Positions 1 through 8,484 of a stretch of 64,000 nucleotides of DNA are shown in pieces. The stretch is taken from the NCBI RefSeq assembly GCF_004217285.1, contig NZ_SHKS01000005.1:434001-498000 (forward strand). The letters run 5' to 3'. The position numbers and the translations under genes were made by a program. Source of the DNA: Streptomyces sp. BK239. Its GTDB lineage: Bacteria; Actinomycetota; Actinomycetes; Streptomycetales; Streptomycetaceae. The notes beneath the pieces were generated by a model, which ran no database searches, was not told the DNA's origin, and saw only the letters and a list, made by a program, of their open reading frames with translations. Position 1 is the stretch's first letter, and the number at the start of each line of letters is the position of its first letter.

Positions 1-954
1 GCGCTGCCCATCCCGGACACCAAGACCGAGTGCTCCTACCGCTCGACGGTGCCCGACCGCGCCCACGCCTGCGGCCACGACGTGCACACCACCGTCGTCC
101 TCGGCGCCGGCCTCGTCCTCGCCGACCTGCACAGGCAGGGCCTGCTGCCGCGCCCGGTGCGGCTGGTGTTCCAGCCCGCCGAGGAGGTGCTGCCCGGCGG
201 CGCCGCCGACGCCATCCAGGACGGCGTGCTGGAGGGCGTCGGCCGGATCATCGCCGTGCACTGCGACCCGCGCGTGGACGCGGGGCTGATCGGGCTGCGC
301 GCGGGCCCCATCACCTCCGCCTGCGACCGCCTGGAGATCGCCCTCGAAGGCCCCGGCGGACACACCGCCCGCCCGCACCTGACCACCGACCTCGTCACCG
401 CCGCCGCCCGCGTCGTCACCGACGTGCCCGCGCTCGTCGGCCGCCGCGTCGACACCCGCGCCGGCCTCGCGGTGACCTGGGGCCGGATCGACTGCGGTCA
501 CGCGCCGAACGTCATCCCGCAGCACGCCGAGCTCTCCGGCACCGTGCGCTGCCTCGACATCGACGCCTGGCGGCAGGCCCCCGACCTGGTGGTCGCCGCG
601 ATCGACGAGGTCGCCAACCTGCACCGCGCCAAGTCGGAGATCAACTACGTCCGAGGCGTCCCGCCGGTCGTCAACGACGCCGACGTCGCCACCCTGCTCA
701 ACGACGCGATGATCGCCCGCCATGGCGAGGGCACCGTGGAGAGCACCGAGCAGAGCCTCGGCGGCGAGGACTTCTCCTGGTACCTGGAGCGCGTCCCCGG
801 CGCCATGGCCCGCCTCGGAGTCCGCCACCCCGGCGAGCGCACCGTCCGGGACCTCCACCAGGGCGACTTCGACGCCGACGAGTCCGCGATCAAGGTAGGA
901 GTGGAACTCTTCACAGCGGCAGCTCTCCTGGACGCGAAAACCCGAACAGCGTGA
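1..954 (+). CDS. M20-family amidohydrolase, 5' end missing
   Basis: This is the C-terminal 317 residues of an M20 metallopeptidase-like amidohydrolase; the reading frame is open from base 1, so the start lies outside the window. The visible part begins just before the metal-binding motif HACGHDVH (about residues 22-29). An EE pair follows in QPAEEV, then a dimerisation domain with GGHTARP, and a late GGEDFSWYL motif that carries another metal ligand. These are hallmarks of the family that hydrolyses N-acyl amino acids or IAA-amino acid conjugates; the exact substrate cannot be read from sequence. It points toward the nucleoside transport genes but is separated from them by about 340 bases with a separate promoter. 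It is probably a stand-alone hydrolase. Confidence 0.9.
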   Translation, partial: ALPIPDTKTECSYRSTVPDRAHACGHDVHTTVVLGAGLVLADLHRQGLLPRPVRLVFQPAEEVLPGGAADAIQDGVLEGVGRIIAVHCDPRVDAGLIGLRAGPITSACDRLEIALEGPGGHTARPHLTTDLVTAAARVVTDVPALVGRRVDTRAGLAVTWGRIDCGHAPNVIPQHAELSGTVRCLDIDAWRQAPDLVVAAIDEVANLHRAKSEINYVRGVPPVVNDADVATLLNDAMIARHGEGTVESTEQSLGGEDFSWYLERVPGAMARLGVRHPGERTVRDLHQGDFDADESAIKVGVELFTAAALLDAKTRTA

Positions 955-1172
955 TCTGACGCGAGCGGACAGTCTGGGCGGCGGACACCCGGGCGGCCTG
1001 CCCGGGAGCAGCCCCCCACCGCCCCTCTGCCGCAGTGGTCGGTGCCGTGGAGTGTCCGGAATGGCGGGCTTTGTTCGGTGGGGTCATGTGGGTGTAACCG
1101 GGCGGGGCCGCCTGGGGCGCGGTGGCGGCACGAATCGGTAACGGCCGGTGGGAATCCCGTTCCGCTCGCCTT

Positions 1173-1188
1173 CTACGCGCGTTACTGT
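1173..1188 (+). promoter_or_regulatory. Nucleoside-regulon operator copy 1 plus -10 (CTACGCGCGTTA)
   Basis: CTACGCGCGTTA lies at 1173-1184 and runs into TACTGT at 1183-1188, a plausible -10 hexamer. The first BMP lipoprotein starts about 110 bases downstream. This is a 10-of-12 match to the perfect palindrome found at four other nucleoside genes in the window. It is the only recognised element in the 955-1296 intergenic stretch. Overlap with the -10 suggests repression, which is an inference. Confidence 0.65.
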
Positions 1189-1296
1189 GCGCCGAAATCG
1201 CCAGCCGGATCGGACAGTTGGGGGAGCCGCGCCGGAGGCGCCACATGGGGACACGCGGGCCGTTCGGCGGCGCCGTGGGGATGAAGGGTGCTTGCT

Positions 1297-2373
1297 GTGC
1301 GTTCGATCTCTCGGAAGACCAGAATCTCCCAGGCCGCGGTGGCCGTCGCGGTCGTCGCACTCGCGGCCTCCGGCTGCGGCGAGTCCAGCACCGGCGCGAA
1401 GAGCGACGGTGACAAGCAGTCGTCCGGCAAGTACTCGGGCAAGGGCGTCGGCCTCGCGTACGACATCGGCGGCAAGGGCGACCAGTCGTTCAACGACGCC
1501 GCCTTCGCCGGCTTCCAGAAGGCCGACAAGGAGTTCGGCATCGGCGGCCGGGACGTCGAGCCCCAGGACGGCGAGTCCGAGGCGGACAAGGTCCAGCGTC
1601 TGACCCAGCTGGCCAAGGAGGGCTACAACCCGGTCATCGGCGTCGGCTACATCTACGCGCCGGCCGTCAAGGAGGTCTCCGCGAAGTTCCCGAACACCAC
1701 CTTCGGGATCATCGACGACGAGACCGTGCAGGCCAAGAACGTCGCCGACCTGGTCTTCCACGAGGAGCAGGCCTCCTACCTCGCCGGCGTCGCCGCCGCC
1801 AAGGCGACCAAAAAGGCCCACATCGGCTTCATCGGCGGCGTGGACATCCCGCTGATCCACAAGTTCGAGGCCGGTTACGTCCAGGGCGCCAAGTCGGTCA
1901 ACCCCAACATCAAGATCGAGTCGCAGTACCTGACGGAGACCCCCCAGGAGGGCGGCTTCTCCAGCCCCGACAAGGGCAAGGCGGGCGCGAGCGGCCAGAT
2001 CGAGGCCGGCGCCGACGTCATCTACCACGCGGCCGGTCTCTCCGGTCAGGGCGTGATCTCCGAGGCCGCCGCCAAGAAGGTGTGGGCCATCGGCGTCGAC
2101 TCCGACCAGTACAACCAGAGCTCGCTGGCCGCCTACAAGGACCACATCCTCGGCTCGGCCCTGAAGAACGTCGGCGGCGCGGTCTACGACCTCGCCAAGT
2201 CGGTGTACGAGGGCAAGCCCCTGTCCGGCGTGGTCCGCGGCAGCCTCTCCAACGACGGCGTGGGCTTCGCCGACACCAACCCCAAGTACAAGGCCCTGAC
2301 CGACGTGGTCGCCGCGGTCGACAAGGCCAAGAAGGACATCGTCGACGGCAAGGTCAAGGTCGACACGAAGTAA
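1297..2373 (+). CDS. BMP-family nucleoside-binding lipoprotein (paralog 1)
   Basis: Predicted extracytoplasmic substrate-binding lipoprotein of the Bmp/PnrA/NupN family, which delivers nucleosides to a cognate ABC transporter. I prefer GTG 1297 because GAAGG lies about ten bases upstream; GTG 1288 in the same frame would add three residues. The N-terminus has a charged Arg-rich start, a hydrophobic stretch and the lipobox ALAASGC, so the Cys near residue 25 should be lipidated. Family motifs include YDIGGKGDQSFND, GVGYIYAPAV, DDETV, LVFHEEQASYLAG, GFIGGVDIP and AIGVDSDQYN. The next gene encodes a closely similar protein, and the ATPase and permeases follow. Nucleoside specificity is inferred from the family and from cdd/deoA downstream. 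Confidence 0.9.
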   Translation: MRSISRKTRISQAAVAVAVVALAASGCGESSTGAKSDGDKQSSGKYSGKGVGLAYDIGGKGDQSFNDAAFAGFQKADKEFGIGGRDVEPQDGESEADKVQRLTQLAKEGYNPVIGVGYIYAPAVKEVSAKFPNTTFGIIDDETVQAKNVADLVFHEEQASYLAGVAAAKATKKAHIGFIGGVDIPLIHKFEAGYVQGAKSVNPNIKIESQYLTETPQEGGFSSPDKGKAGASGQIEAGADVIYHAAGLSGQGVISEAAAKKVWAIGVDSDQYNQSSLAAYKDHILGSALKNVGGAVYDLAKSVYEGKPLSGVVRGSLSNDGVGFADTNPKYKALTDVVAAVDKAKKDIVDGKVKVDTK

Positions 2374-2452
2374 CGCTTCGGCACACCCGGGAACGGCCGC
2401 GGCCCGCCCGTCCCCGAACCGAAGCCGAACCCGCACCGGCATCCCCGCAGAC

Positions 2453-2487
2453 CACAGCGCCCCTCGCCTTGCGCGAGGGGCGCTGTG
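2453..2487 (+). terminator. Intrinsic-type terminator hairpin
   Basis: A perfect 15-bp stem (2453-2467 with 2473-2487, five-base loop) sits 79 bases after the first BMP lipoprotein gene and before the promoter of the second. It has no strong U-tract, as is usual for Streptomyces terminators. It probably separates the two lipoprotein transcripts. Confidence 0.75.
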
Positions 2488-2561
2488 CTGTCCGTAGCGC
2501 TCGAACCGACTGCGGCCACAGCTCGATAACGGACCGGACAGAAGCCTTTTTCCGCCAGGTC

Positions 2562-2577
2562 TACGCGCGTTACGCTG
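2562..2577 (+). promoter_or_regulatory. Nucleoside-regulon operator copy 2 plus -10 (CTACGCGCGTTA)
   Basis: CTACGCGCGTTA occupies 2562-2573 and its last bases form the start of TACGCT (2572-2577), a good -10 candidate. The second BMP lipoprotein starts at 2628. The 12-mer is identical to copy 1, although the flanking sequence differs, so the match is not simply carried along by the gene duplication. Confidence 0.65.
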
Positions 2578-2627
2578 CGGCGGAACCAGCGCCTGGTTTG
2601 GGCGCTTGCACAAAGGAGTCACGTTCC

Positions 2628-3680
2628 ATGCGCCGGGTGTCCCGTATCGCGGTTGCGGGTGTTGCGACCGCTGCCCTCGCCGTCACCGTTTCCGCTTGCG
2701 GAAGCTCGTCCAAGTCGTCGTCCTCCTCTGCCGGCGAAGACAAGAACCTGGGCCTCGCGCTCGCGTACGACATCGGCGGCAAGGGCGACCAGTCCTTCAA
2801 TGATGCCGCCACCGCGGGCATGGAGAAGGCCAACACGGAGTTCGGTTACAAGTCCTCCGCCGTGGAGCCGCAGGACGGCGAGTCCGAGGCCGACAAGGTG
2901 CAGCGCCTGGAGAGCCTCGCCAAGCAGGGCTACAACCCGGTGATCGGCGTCGGCTTCGCCTACGCGCCGGCCGTCAAGGAGGTCTCCGCCAAGTTCCCGA
3001 AGACCACCTTCGGCATAGTCGACGACGAGACCATCAAGGCCGCGAACGTCGCCGACCTGGTCTTCCACGAGGAGCAGGCCTCCTACCTGGCCGGTGTCGC
3101 CGCCGCCAAGGCCACCAAGACCAACGTGGTCGGCTTCATCGGCGGTGTCGACATCCCGCTGATCCACAAGTTCGGCGCCGGCTTCAAGCAGGGCGTCCAG
3201 GACACCAAGAAGGGCGTCACGGTCAAGGAGCAGTACCTGACCGAGACCCCCGCCGAGGGCGGCTTCTCCAGCCCCGACAAGGGTGAGAGCGCCGCCGAGG
3301 GCCAGATCGACGCGAAGGCCGACGTGGTCTACGCCGCCGCCGGTCTGTCCGGCCAGGGCGTCATCAAGGCCGCCGCGGCCGCCAAGGTCTGGGCGATCGG
3401 CGTCGACTCCGACCAGTACAAGCAGGACGCGCTGAAGGCGTACAAGGCCTCGATCCTGACCTCGGCCATGAAGAACGTCGAGGGCGCGGTCTACGAGCTG
3501 GCCAAGTCCGTCAAGGACGGCAAGCCGCAGACCGGCGTCATCCGCGGCAGCCTCTCCAACGGCGGCGTGAGCCTGTCGGCCTCCAACCCGGCCTTCGCGT
3601 CGAACAAGGAGATCCAGGACGCGGTCAACAAGGCCGCCGAGGCGATCAAGGCCGGCACGATCAAGGTGAAGACCTCCTGA
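2628..3680 (+). CDS. BMP-family nucleoside-binding lipoprotein (paralog 2)
   Basis: Second substrate-binding lipoprotein of the Bmp/PnrA/NupN family, 350 residues. The ATG at 2628 has AAGGAG at 2613-2618 and opens a typical lipoprotein signal (MRRVSR, then hydrophobic residues) ending in the lipobox TVSAC, followed by a Ser-rich linker. It shares long identical blocks with the preceding gene, such as YDIGGKGDQSFND, LVFHEEQASYLAGVAAAKAT and VIRGSLSN, so the pair arose by tandem duplication. Each copy has its own operator and promoter. Having two binding proteins for one transporter suggests different nucleoside preferences or different affinity ranges; this is inference. Confidence 0.92.
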   Translation: MRRVSRIAVAGVATAALAVTVSACGSSSKSSSSSAGEDKNLGLALAYDIGGKGDQSFNDAATAGMEKANTEFGYKSSAVEPQDGESEADKVQRLESLAKQGYNPVIGVGFAYAPAVKEVSAKFPKTTFGIVDDETIKAANVADLVFHEEQASYLAGVAAAKATKTNVVGFIGGVDIPLIHKFGAGFKQGVQDTKKGVTVKEQYLTETPAEGGFSSPDKGESAAEGQIDAKADVVYAAAGLSGQGVIKAAAAAKVWAIGVDSDQYKQDALKAYKASILTSAMKNVEGAVYELAKSVKDGKPQTGVIRGSLSNGGVSLSASNPAFASNKEIQDAVNKAAEAIKAGTIKVKTS

Positions 3681-3854
3681 CCGCAGTGTCGAGGCCTGCT
3701 GAAGGTCTCTCATAGGCCGGTCCAGGACATGGCCGAACGGGCGCTGTGATGACAGCGTTACGCCCACGCGACGGGGCACGGGACGAAGGCTCGGCCCGCG
3801 CCCCGTTCGCGCGGCAGAATGCTCGGAACGGATCGGGACTCGATCGTAGAAGTC

Positions 3855-3879
3855 GATCAAGTTGATCAAGCCGGTCAAG
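3855..3879 (+). repeat. Three direct GATCAAG repeats, 9-bp period
   Basis: GATCAAG (3855-3861), GATCAAG (3864-3870) and GGTCAAG (3873-3879) repeat with exact 9-base spacing. They lie 27 bases upstream of the regulon palindrome and of the TAGAGT -10 of the transporter operon. An activator-binding array is possible, but no known family is assigned. Confidence 0.45.
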
Positions 3880-3905
3880 TCCGAGCACTATTTAAAGCAG
3901 GGGCG

Positions 3906-3920
3906 CTACGCGCGTAGAGT
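3906..3920 (+). promoter_or_regulatory. Nucleoside-regulon operator copy 3 plus -10 (CTACGCGCGTAG)
   Basis: The perfect 12-base palindrome occupies 3906-3917 and overlaps TAGAGT (3915-3920), a likely -10. The ATPase gene starts 30 bases further on. The region from 3681 to 3946 holds no gene; it contains only this site, the direct repeats at 3855-3879 and a small CGCTGT/ACAGCG hairpin at 3742-3757. Confidence 0.7.
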
Positions 3921-3946
3921 GGCCCCTTTCCCGAGGAGAGTGCGCC

Positions 3947-5617
3947 ATCGACGCGTCCAGCAGCCCTCCGCTCACCGCCCGGTCGACAGTCGCGGTAGAG
4001 CTCGCGGGCATCACCAAGCGATTCCCCGGTGTCGTCGCCAACCACGACATCCACCTGACCGTCCGCAAGGGCACCGTGCACGCCCTGGTCGGCGAGAACG
4101 GCGCCGGCAAGTCGACCCTGATGAAGATCCTCTACGGCATGCAGAAGCCGGACGAGGGCACCATCGAGATCGACGGCGACCAGGTGAGCTTCTCCAGCCC
4201 CGCCGACGCCATCGCCCGCGGCATCGGCATGGTCCACCAGCACTTCATGCTCGCGGACAACCTGACCGTCCTGGAGAACGTCGTCCTCGGCAGCGAGAAG
4301 CTGTACGGAATCGGCGGCGGCGCCCGCAAGAAGATCAAGGAGATCTCCGACCGCTACGGCCTCGGGGTGCGCCCCGACGCTCTGGTCGAGGACCTCGGCG
4401 TCGCCGAACGGCAGCGCGTGGAGATCCTCAAGGTCCTCTTCCGCGGCGCCCGCACCCTCATCCTCGACGAGCCGACCGCCGTCCTCGTCCCGCAGGAGGT
4501 CGACGCGCTCTTCGACAACCTGCGCGAACTGAAGTCCGAGGGCCTCTCCGTCATCTTCATCTCCCACAAGCTGGGCGAGGTGCTGTCCGTCGCCGACGAC
4601 ATCACCGTCATCCGGCGCGGCACCACCGTCGGCACGGCCGTCCCCGCCGAGACGACCCCGCGCCAGCTCGCCGAGATGATGGTCGGCAGCGAGCTGCCCA
4701 CGCCGGAGACCGCGGAGTCCACGGTCACCGACAAGCCCGTCATCGAGGTCAGCGCCCTCACCGTCTACGCCAGCGGCGGCACCTCCCTCGGCATCGAGGC
4801 GGAGCCCAGCGGCGGCACGACCCTCGCCCCGGAGGGCGGCGAGGTCAAGAAGGTCCTCGACGACGTCACCTTCACCATCCACGCCGGCGAGGTCATGGGC
4901 ATCGCCGGTGTCGAGGGCAACGGCCAGACCGAGCTGATCGACGCGCTGATCGGCACCAAGCACGCCCACTCCGGCGTCATCCGCTTCCTCGGCGAGGACA
5001 TCACCCCCTGGCCGACCCGCAAGCGCCGCGAGTCCGGCGTCGGCTACATCCCCGAGGACCGCCACCGCCAGGGCCTGCTTCTGGAGGCCCCCCTCTGGGA
5101 GAACCGCATCCTCGGCCATGTCACCGAGGCCCCCAACGCCAAGGGCTTCTGGCTGAACCCCAAGGGCGCCCAGGCCGACACCCGCCGGATCGTCGAGGAG
5201 TACGACGTCCGCACCCCCGGCATCGACGTCACCGCCGCCTCCCTCTCCGGCGGCAACCAGCAGAAGCTGATCGTCGGCCGTGAGATGAGCCACAACCCCA
5301 AGTTCCTGATCGCCGCCCACCCCACCCGTGGTGTGGACGTCGGCGCGCAGGCCCAGATCTGGGACCGCATCCGCGAGGCCCGCCGCGAGGGCCTGGCCGT
5401 GCTGCTGATCTCCGCCGACCTGGACGAGCTGATCGGCCTGTCGGACACCCTGCGGGTGATCTACGACGGCAGGCTGGTCGCCGACGCCGATCCCGCCACC
5501 ATCACCCCCGAGGAGCTGGGCTCGGCCATGACGGGCGCCGCGTCCGGTCATCTGGAACACGTTGAGACGCCCATGGCAGACGACGAAGCTGCCGGCCCGG
5601 AGGACGAGGCCCGATGA
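3947..5617 (+). CDS. Nucleoside ABC transporter ATP-binding protein (NupO-like), probable ATC start
   Basis: Double-domain ABC ATPase of the sugar/nucleoside importer type (B. subtilis NupO family), about 556 residues. The first cassette has Walker A GENGAGKS and Walker B LILDEP; its signature segment reads LGVAERQRVEI. The second cassette has a degenerate P-loop (GVEGNGQTE) and the signature LSGGNQQK. The start is unusual: between the in-frame TAA at 3893 and GTG 4076, which would cut off the strands before Walker A, there is no ATG, GTG or TTG. ATC 3947 has GAGGAG about seven bases upstream and gives a sensible N-terminus (IDASSSPPLTARS, then VAVELAGITKRFPG). The 3' end overlaps the next gene by ATGA, indicating translational coupling. 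Confidence 0.88.
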   Translation: MDASSSPPLTARSTVAVELAGITKRFPGVVANHDIHLTVRKGTVHALVGENGAGKSTLMKILYGMQKPDEGTIEIDGDQVSFSSPADAIARGIGMVHQHFMLADNLTVLENVVLGSEKLYGIGGGARKKIKEISDRYGLGVRPDALVEDLGVAERQRVEILKVLFRGARTLILDEPTAVLVPQEVDALFDNLRELKSEGLSVIFISHKLGEVLSVADDITVIRRGTTVGTAVPAETTPRQLAEMMVGSELPTPETAESTVTDKPVIEVSALTVYASGGTSLGIEAEPSGGTTLAPEGGEVKKVLDDVTFTIHAGEVMGIAGVEGNGQTELIDALIGTKHAHSGVIRFLGEDITPWPTRKRRESGVGYIPEDRHRQGLLLEAPLWENRILGHVTEAPNAKGFWLNPKGAQADTRRIVEEYDVRTPGIDVTAASLSGGNQQKLIVGREMSHNPKFLIAAHPTRGVDVGAQAQIWDRIREARREGLAVLLISADLDELIGLSDTLRVIYDGRLVADADPATITPEELGSAMTGAASGHLEHVETPMADDEAAGPEDEAR

Positions 5618-6738
5618 AGAAGTTCGACAAGGAGCGCCTGCTCCTCGCGGTGGCCGGCCCGGTCATGGCGCTCGTCGCGGCGATCCTGCTGACCTCGGTC
5701 GTGCTGATCGCCTCCGGCAAGAACCCGTTCGAGCCGTACGGGCTGATGCTGGAGCAGATCCCGTTCTCCGACGTCCAGGTCCTGATCCTCAACCAGGCGT
5801 CGCTGTACTACATCGCCGCCCTCGCGGTCGCCCTCGGCTTCCGCATGAACCTGTTCAACATCGGTGTCGACGGCCAGTACCGCCTCGCCGCCATGATGGT
5901 CGCGGTGGTCGGCGCGCACGTGGCGCTGCCGTCCTTCCTCCAGATCCCGCTGCTGCTGCTGGTCGGCTCGCTCACCGGCGCGTTCTGGGCGGGCATCGCG
6001 GGTGTCCTGAAGGTCACCCGCGGCGTCAGCGAGGTCGTCGCGACGATCATGCTGAACGCGATCGCCACCAGCGTCATCGGCTACCTCACCCTCCGCGAGA
6101 ACTTCGGCGTCCTGGTCGGCGACAACGTCACCACGGGTGAGATGAAGGAGTCCGGCTGGGTCCCCGGCATCAACCTCGGCGCGGACGTCGGCGAGATCTA
6201 CGGCCTGGTCTTCCTCGCCGCGGCGCTCGGCATCGGCTACTGGGTGGTGCTCAACCGCACCCGCTTCGGCTTCGACCTGCGCGCCACCGGCGAGTCGGAG
6301 ACCGCCGCCGCGGCCTCCGGCGTCAACGCCAAGCGCATGGTCCTCACCGCCATGCTGATCTCCGGCGCGGTCGCCGGCCTGTCCGGCCTGCCGCTGCTCC
6401 TCGGCGACGCCCACACCTACAGCCTGAGCTTCCCGACCGGCCTCGGCTTCACCGCCATCGGCATCGCCCTCCTCGGCCGCAACAACCCCGGCGGCATCGC
6501 GCTCGCCGCGCTGCTGTGGGCCTTCCTGGAGAAGACCTCTCCCGCTCTCGACTACGCCACCCCGGTCGCGTACGAGAAGGAGATCGCCACGATCATGCAG
6601 GGCCTCATCGTCTTCGCGGTCGTCATCTCCTACGAGTTCGTCCGCCAGTGGGGTCTGCGCCGCCAGCAGAAGCGGGTCGGCGCCGAGCTCGCCGCCCAGG
6701 CCGCCAACAACAACGCCAAGAAGGAGGTGGCGGCCTGA
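5614..6738 (+). CDS. Nucleoside ABC transporter permease (NupP-like)
   Basis: Integral-membrane permease of the BPD_transp_2 type that pairs with Bmp-family binding proteins, 374 residues. A short basic N-terminus leads into the first membrane helix, and about eight to ten hydrophobic helices follow. The cytoplasmic loop motif GVSEVVATIMLNAIA is typical of this permease class and contacts the ATPase. The ATG overlaps the ATPase stop (ATGA), and the stop overlaps the next permease start (TGATG), so the three transporter genes should be made in step. The C-terminus is a Lys/Ala-rich cytoplasmic tail. Substrate assignment is inferred from cdd and deoA downstream. Confidence 0.92.
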   Translation: MKKFDKERLLLAVAGPVMALVAAILLTSVVLIASGKNPFEPYGLMLEQIPFSDVQVLILNQASLYYIAALAVALGFRMNLFNIGVDGQYRLAAMMVAVVGAHVALPSFLQIPLLLLVGSLTGAFWAGIAGVLKVTRGVSEVVATIMLNAIATSVIGYLTLRENFGVLVGDNVTTGEMKESGWVPGINLGADVGEIYGLVFLAAALGIGYWVVLNRTRFGFDLRATGESETAAAASGVNAKRMVLTAMLISGAVAGLSGLPLLLGDAHTYSLSFPTGLGFTAIGIALLGRNNPGGIALAALLWAFLEKTSPALDYATPVAYEKEIATIMQGLIVFAVVISYEFVRQWGLRRQQKRVGAELAAQAANNNAKKEVAA

Positions 6739-8000
6739 TGTCCACCGCGACCATCGCCGAGCCGCAGGCGAAGAAGCCCGGCAAGGGCGGCCGCCGCATG
6801 TCTCTCCCGGTACTCCTGCTGGTCATCGCGGGCGTGCTGGTCCTCACCTCGATCGTCCGCCTGATCAGCGGCGCGGACGGCATCACCTCGACCGGGCAGA
6901 TGTCCACCGCGCTGCGGCTGGCCGTCCCGATCGGCCTGGCCGGCCTCGGCGGCCTGTGGGCCGAGCGCGCGGGCGTCGTCAACATCGGCCTCGAGGGCAT
7001 GATGATCCTCGGCACCTGGTTCGGCGCCTGGGCCGGCTACCAGTGGGGCCCGTGGACCGGCGTGGCCTTCGGCATCATCGGCGGCGCGCTCGGCGCCGTG
7101 CTGCACGCCGTCGCCACCGTCACCTTCAACGTCAACCACATCGTCTCCGGTGTGGCGCTGAACATCCTGGCCCTCGGCACCACCCGCTACCTGTCGAAGT
7201 TCACCTTCGAGGAGGCCCCGCAGGGCTCCTCCAAGCAGTCCCCGCCGATCGACTCGCTCGGCACCTTCGACATCCCGGGGCTCTCGGACTGGCTGCAGAC
7301 GCTGAACGGCAAGCACTGGTTCCTGGTCTCCGACCTCGCCGGTCTGATCGGCGGTCTGGTCACCAACCTGTCGCCGCTCACCGTCGTCGCCGTCGCGCTC
7401 GTCCCGGCCACCTGGTGGGTGCTGTGGCGCACCGCCTTCGGCCTGCGTCTGCGCTCCTGCGGCGAGAACCCGGTCGCCGCCGAGTCCCTCGGCGTCAACG
7501 TCTACAAGTACAAGTACATCGCCGTGATCATCTCCGGCGGTTTCGCCGGCCTCGGCGGCGCGTTCCTGTCCATCGTGGCCTCGAACGTCTACCTGGACGG
7601 CCAGACCGCGGGCCGCGGCTACATCGGCCTCGCCGCGATGATCTTCGGCAACTGGATGCCGGGCGGCCTCGCCCTCGGCGCGGGCCTGTTCGGCTACACC
7701 GACAGCCTCAACCTGCGCGGCGGCACGACCAACGTGCACGCGCTGATCCTGCTGCTGGCCATCCTGCTGGTGATCGGCGCGGCCTACCTGGCCTGGCAGA
7801 AGAAGTACGTCAGCGCGCTGAGCACCCTGCTGGTCTCGGCCCTGATGTTCGTCTGGTACGTCAGCGTGGACGAGGTCCCGCGCCAGGTCGTCTCCGCCGC
7901 CCCGTACATCGTCACCCTGCTGGTGCTGTCGCTGTCCGCCCAACGCCTGCGCATGCCCAAGGCGGACGGTCTGCCGTACCGGAAGGGACAGGGCAAGTGA
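6738..8000 (+). CDS. Nucleoside ABC transporter permease (NupQ-like)
   Basis: Second permease of the transporter, 420 residues, forming the presumed heterodimeric channel with its upstream neighbour. ATG 6738 overlaps the preceding TGA; the frame is also open upstream, but that extension would lie inside the previous gene. After a hydrophilic N-terminus (about 25 residues rich in Lys and Gly) come roughly ten hydrophobic segments. The family motif ERAGVVNIGLEGMMILGTW lies near residues 74-92, and FNVNHIVSGVALNILALG resembles the coupling helix of this family. The last base overlaps the cytidine deaminase start (GTGA), which ties import directly to deamination. Confidence 0.92.
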   Translation: MSTATIAEPQAKKPGKGGRRMSLPVLLLVIAGVLVLTSIVRLISGADGITSTGQMSTALRLAVPIGLAGLGGLWAERAGVVNIGLEGMMILGTWFGAWAGYQWGPWTGVAFGIIGGALGAVLHAVATVTFNVNHIVSGVALNILALGTTRYLSKFTFEEAPQGSSKQSPPIDSLGTFDIPGLSDWLQTLNGKHWFLVSDLAGLIGGLVTNLSPLTVVAVALVPATWWVLWRTAFGLRLRSCGENPVAAESLGVNVYKYKYIAVIISGGFAGLGGAFLSIVASNVYLDGQTAGRGYIGLAAMIFGNWMPGGLALGAGLFGYTDSLNLRGGTTNVHALILLLAILLVIGAAYLAWQKKYVSALSTLLVSALMFVWYVSVDEVPRQVVSAAPYIVTLLVLSLSAQRLRMPKADGLPYRKGQGK

Positions 8001-8410
8001 CCCCGGCCGCCGTCGACTGGGACGCGCTGCGGGAGCTGGCCCGGGAGGCCATGAGCCACGCGTACGCCCCCTACTCCGGCTACCCGGTCGGGGTCGCGGC
8101 CCTCGTCGACGACGGCCGCACCGTCACCGGCTGCAACGTGGAGAACGCCTCCTACGGGCTCGGCCTGTGCGCCGAGTGCGGGCTCGTCTCCGAGCTGCAG
8201 CGGACCGGCGGCGGCCGGCTCACCCACTTCACCTGCGTGGACGGGCGGGGCGAGATCCTCGTCCCGTGCGGCCGCTGCCGCCAGCTGCTGTTCGAGTTCG
8301 GCGGTCCGGAGCTGCTGCTGGAGACCCCGGCCGGCATCCTCCCGCTGGCCGACATGCTCCCGCAGGCCTTCGGCCCCGACCACCTCAGGCAGCCGGGCCA
8401 CACCGAGTAA
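7997..8410 (+). CDS. cdd: Cytidine deaminase
   Basis: Small zinc cytidine deaminase, 137 residues, converting cytidine and deoxycytidine to uridine and deoxyuridine in the cytoplasm. The zinc site is complete: CAE (about residues 56-58, Cys in place of the His of the E. coli type) and PCGRC (about 91-95) supply three Cys ligands and the catalytic Glu. This is the tetrameric, B. subtilis-like class. The substrate motif GCNVENASYG is present. The GTG start overlaps the permease stop by four bases. A strong hairpin right after the gene probably limits read-through into deoA. Confidence 0.95.
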   Translation: MTPAAVDWDALRELAREAMSHAYAPYSGYPVGVAALVDDGRTVTGCNVENASYGLGLCAECGLVSELQRTGGGRLTHFTCVDGRGEILVPCGRCRQLLFEFGGPELLLETPAGILPLADMLPQAFGPDHLRQPGHTE

Positions 8411-8413
8411 CCC

Positions 8414-8460
8414 CCGTGCGGCCCCTGAGCCCGCTCGCCTCGAGCACAGGGGCCGCACGG
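8414..8460 (+). terminator. Hairpin between cdd and deoA
   Basis: A perfect 14-bp stem (8414-8427 with 8447-8460) and a 19-base loop occupy the only gap in an otherwise overlapping gene cluster. It could be a partial terminator that lowers deoA expression, or an mRNA-stabilising structure. Confidence 0.65.
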
Positions 8461-8484
8461 TTCTGATTTCCCGAAAGGAACGCC

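Noticed and set aside
2082..2627. N-terminal extension of the second BMP lipoprotein into the first gene
   Set aside because: ATG 2628 has a strong ribosome-binding site and opens a lipoprotein signal; the extension is a shadow of the first gene.
3862..5283. GTG 3940 as start of the transporter ATPase
   Set aside because: It lies in a different frame that encodes an Arg-rich shadow peptide without ABC motifs.
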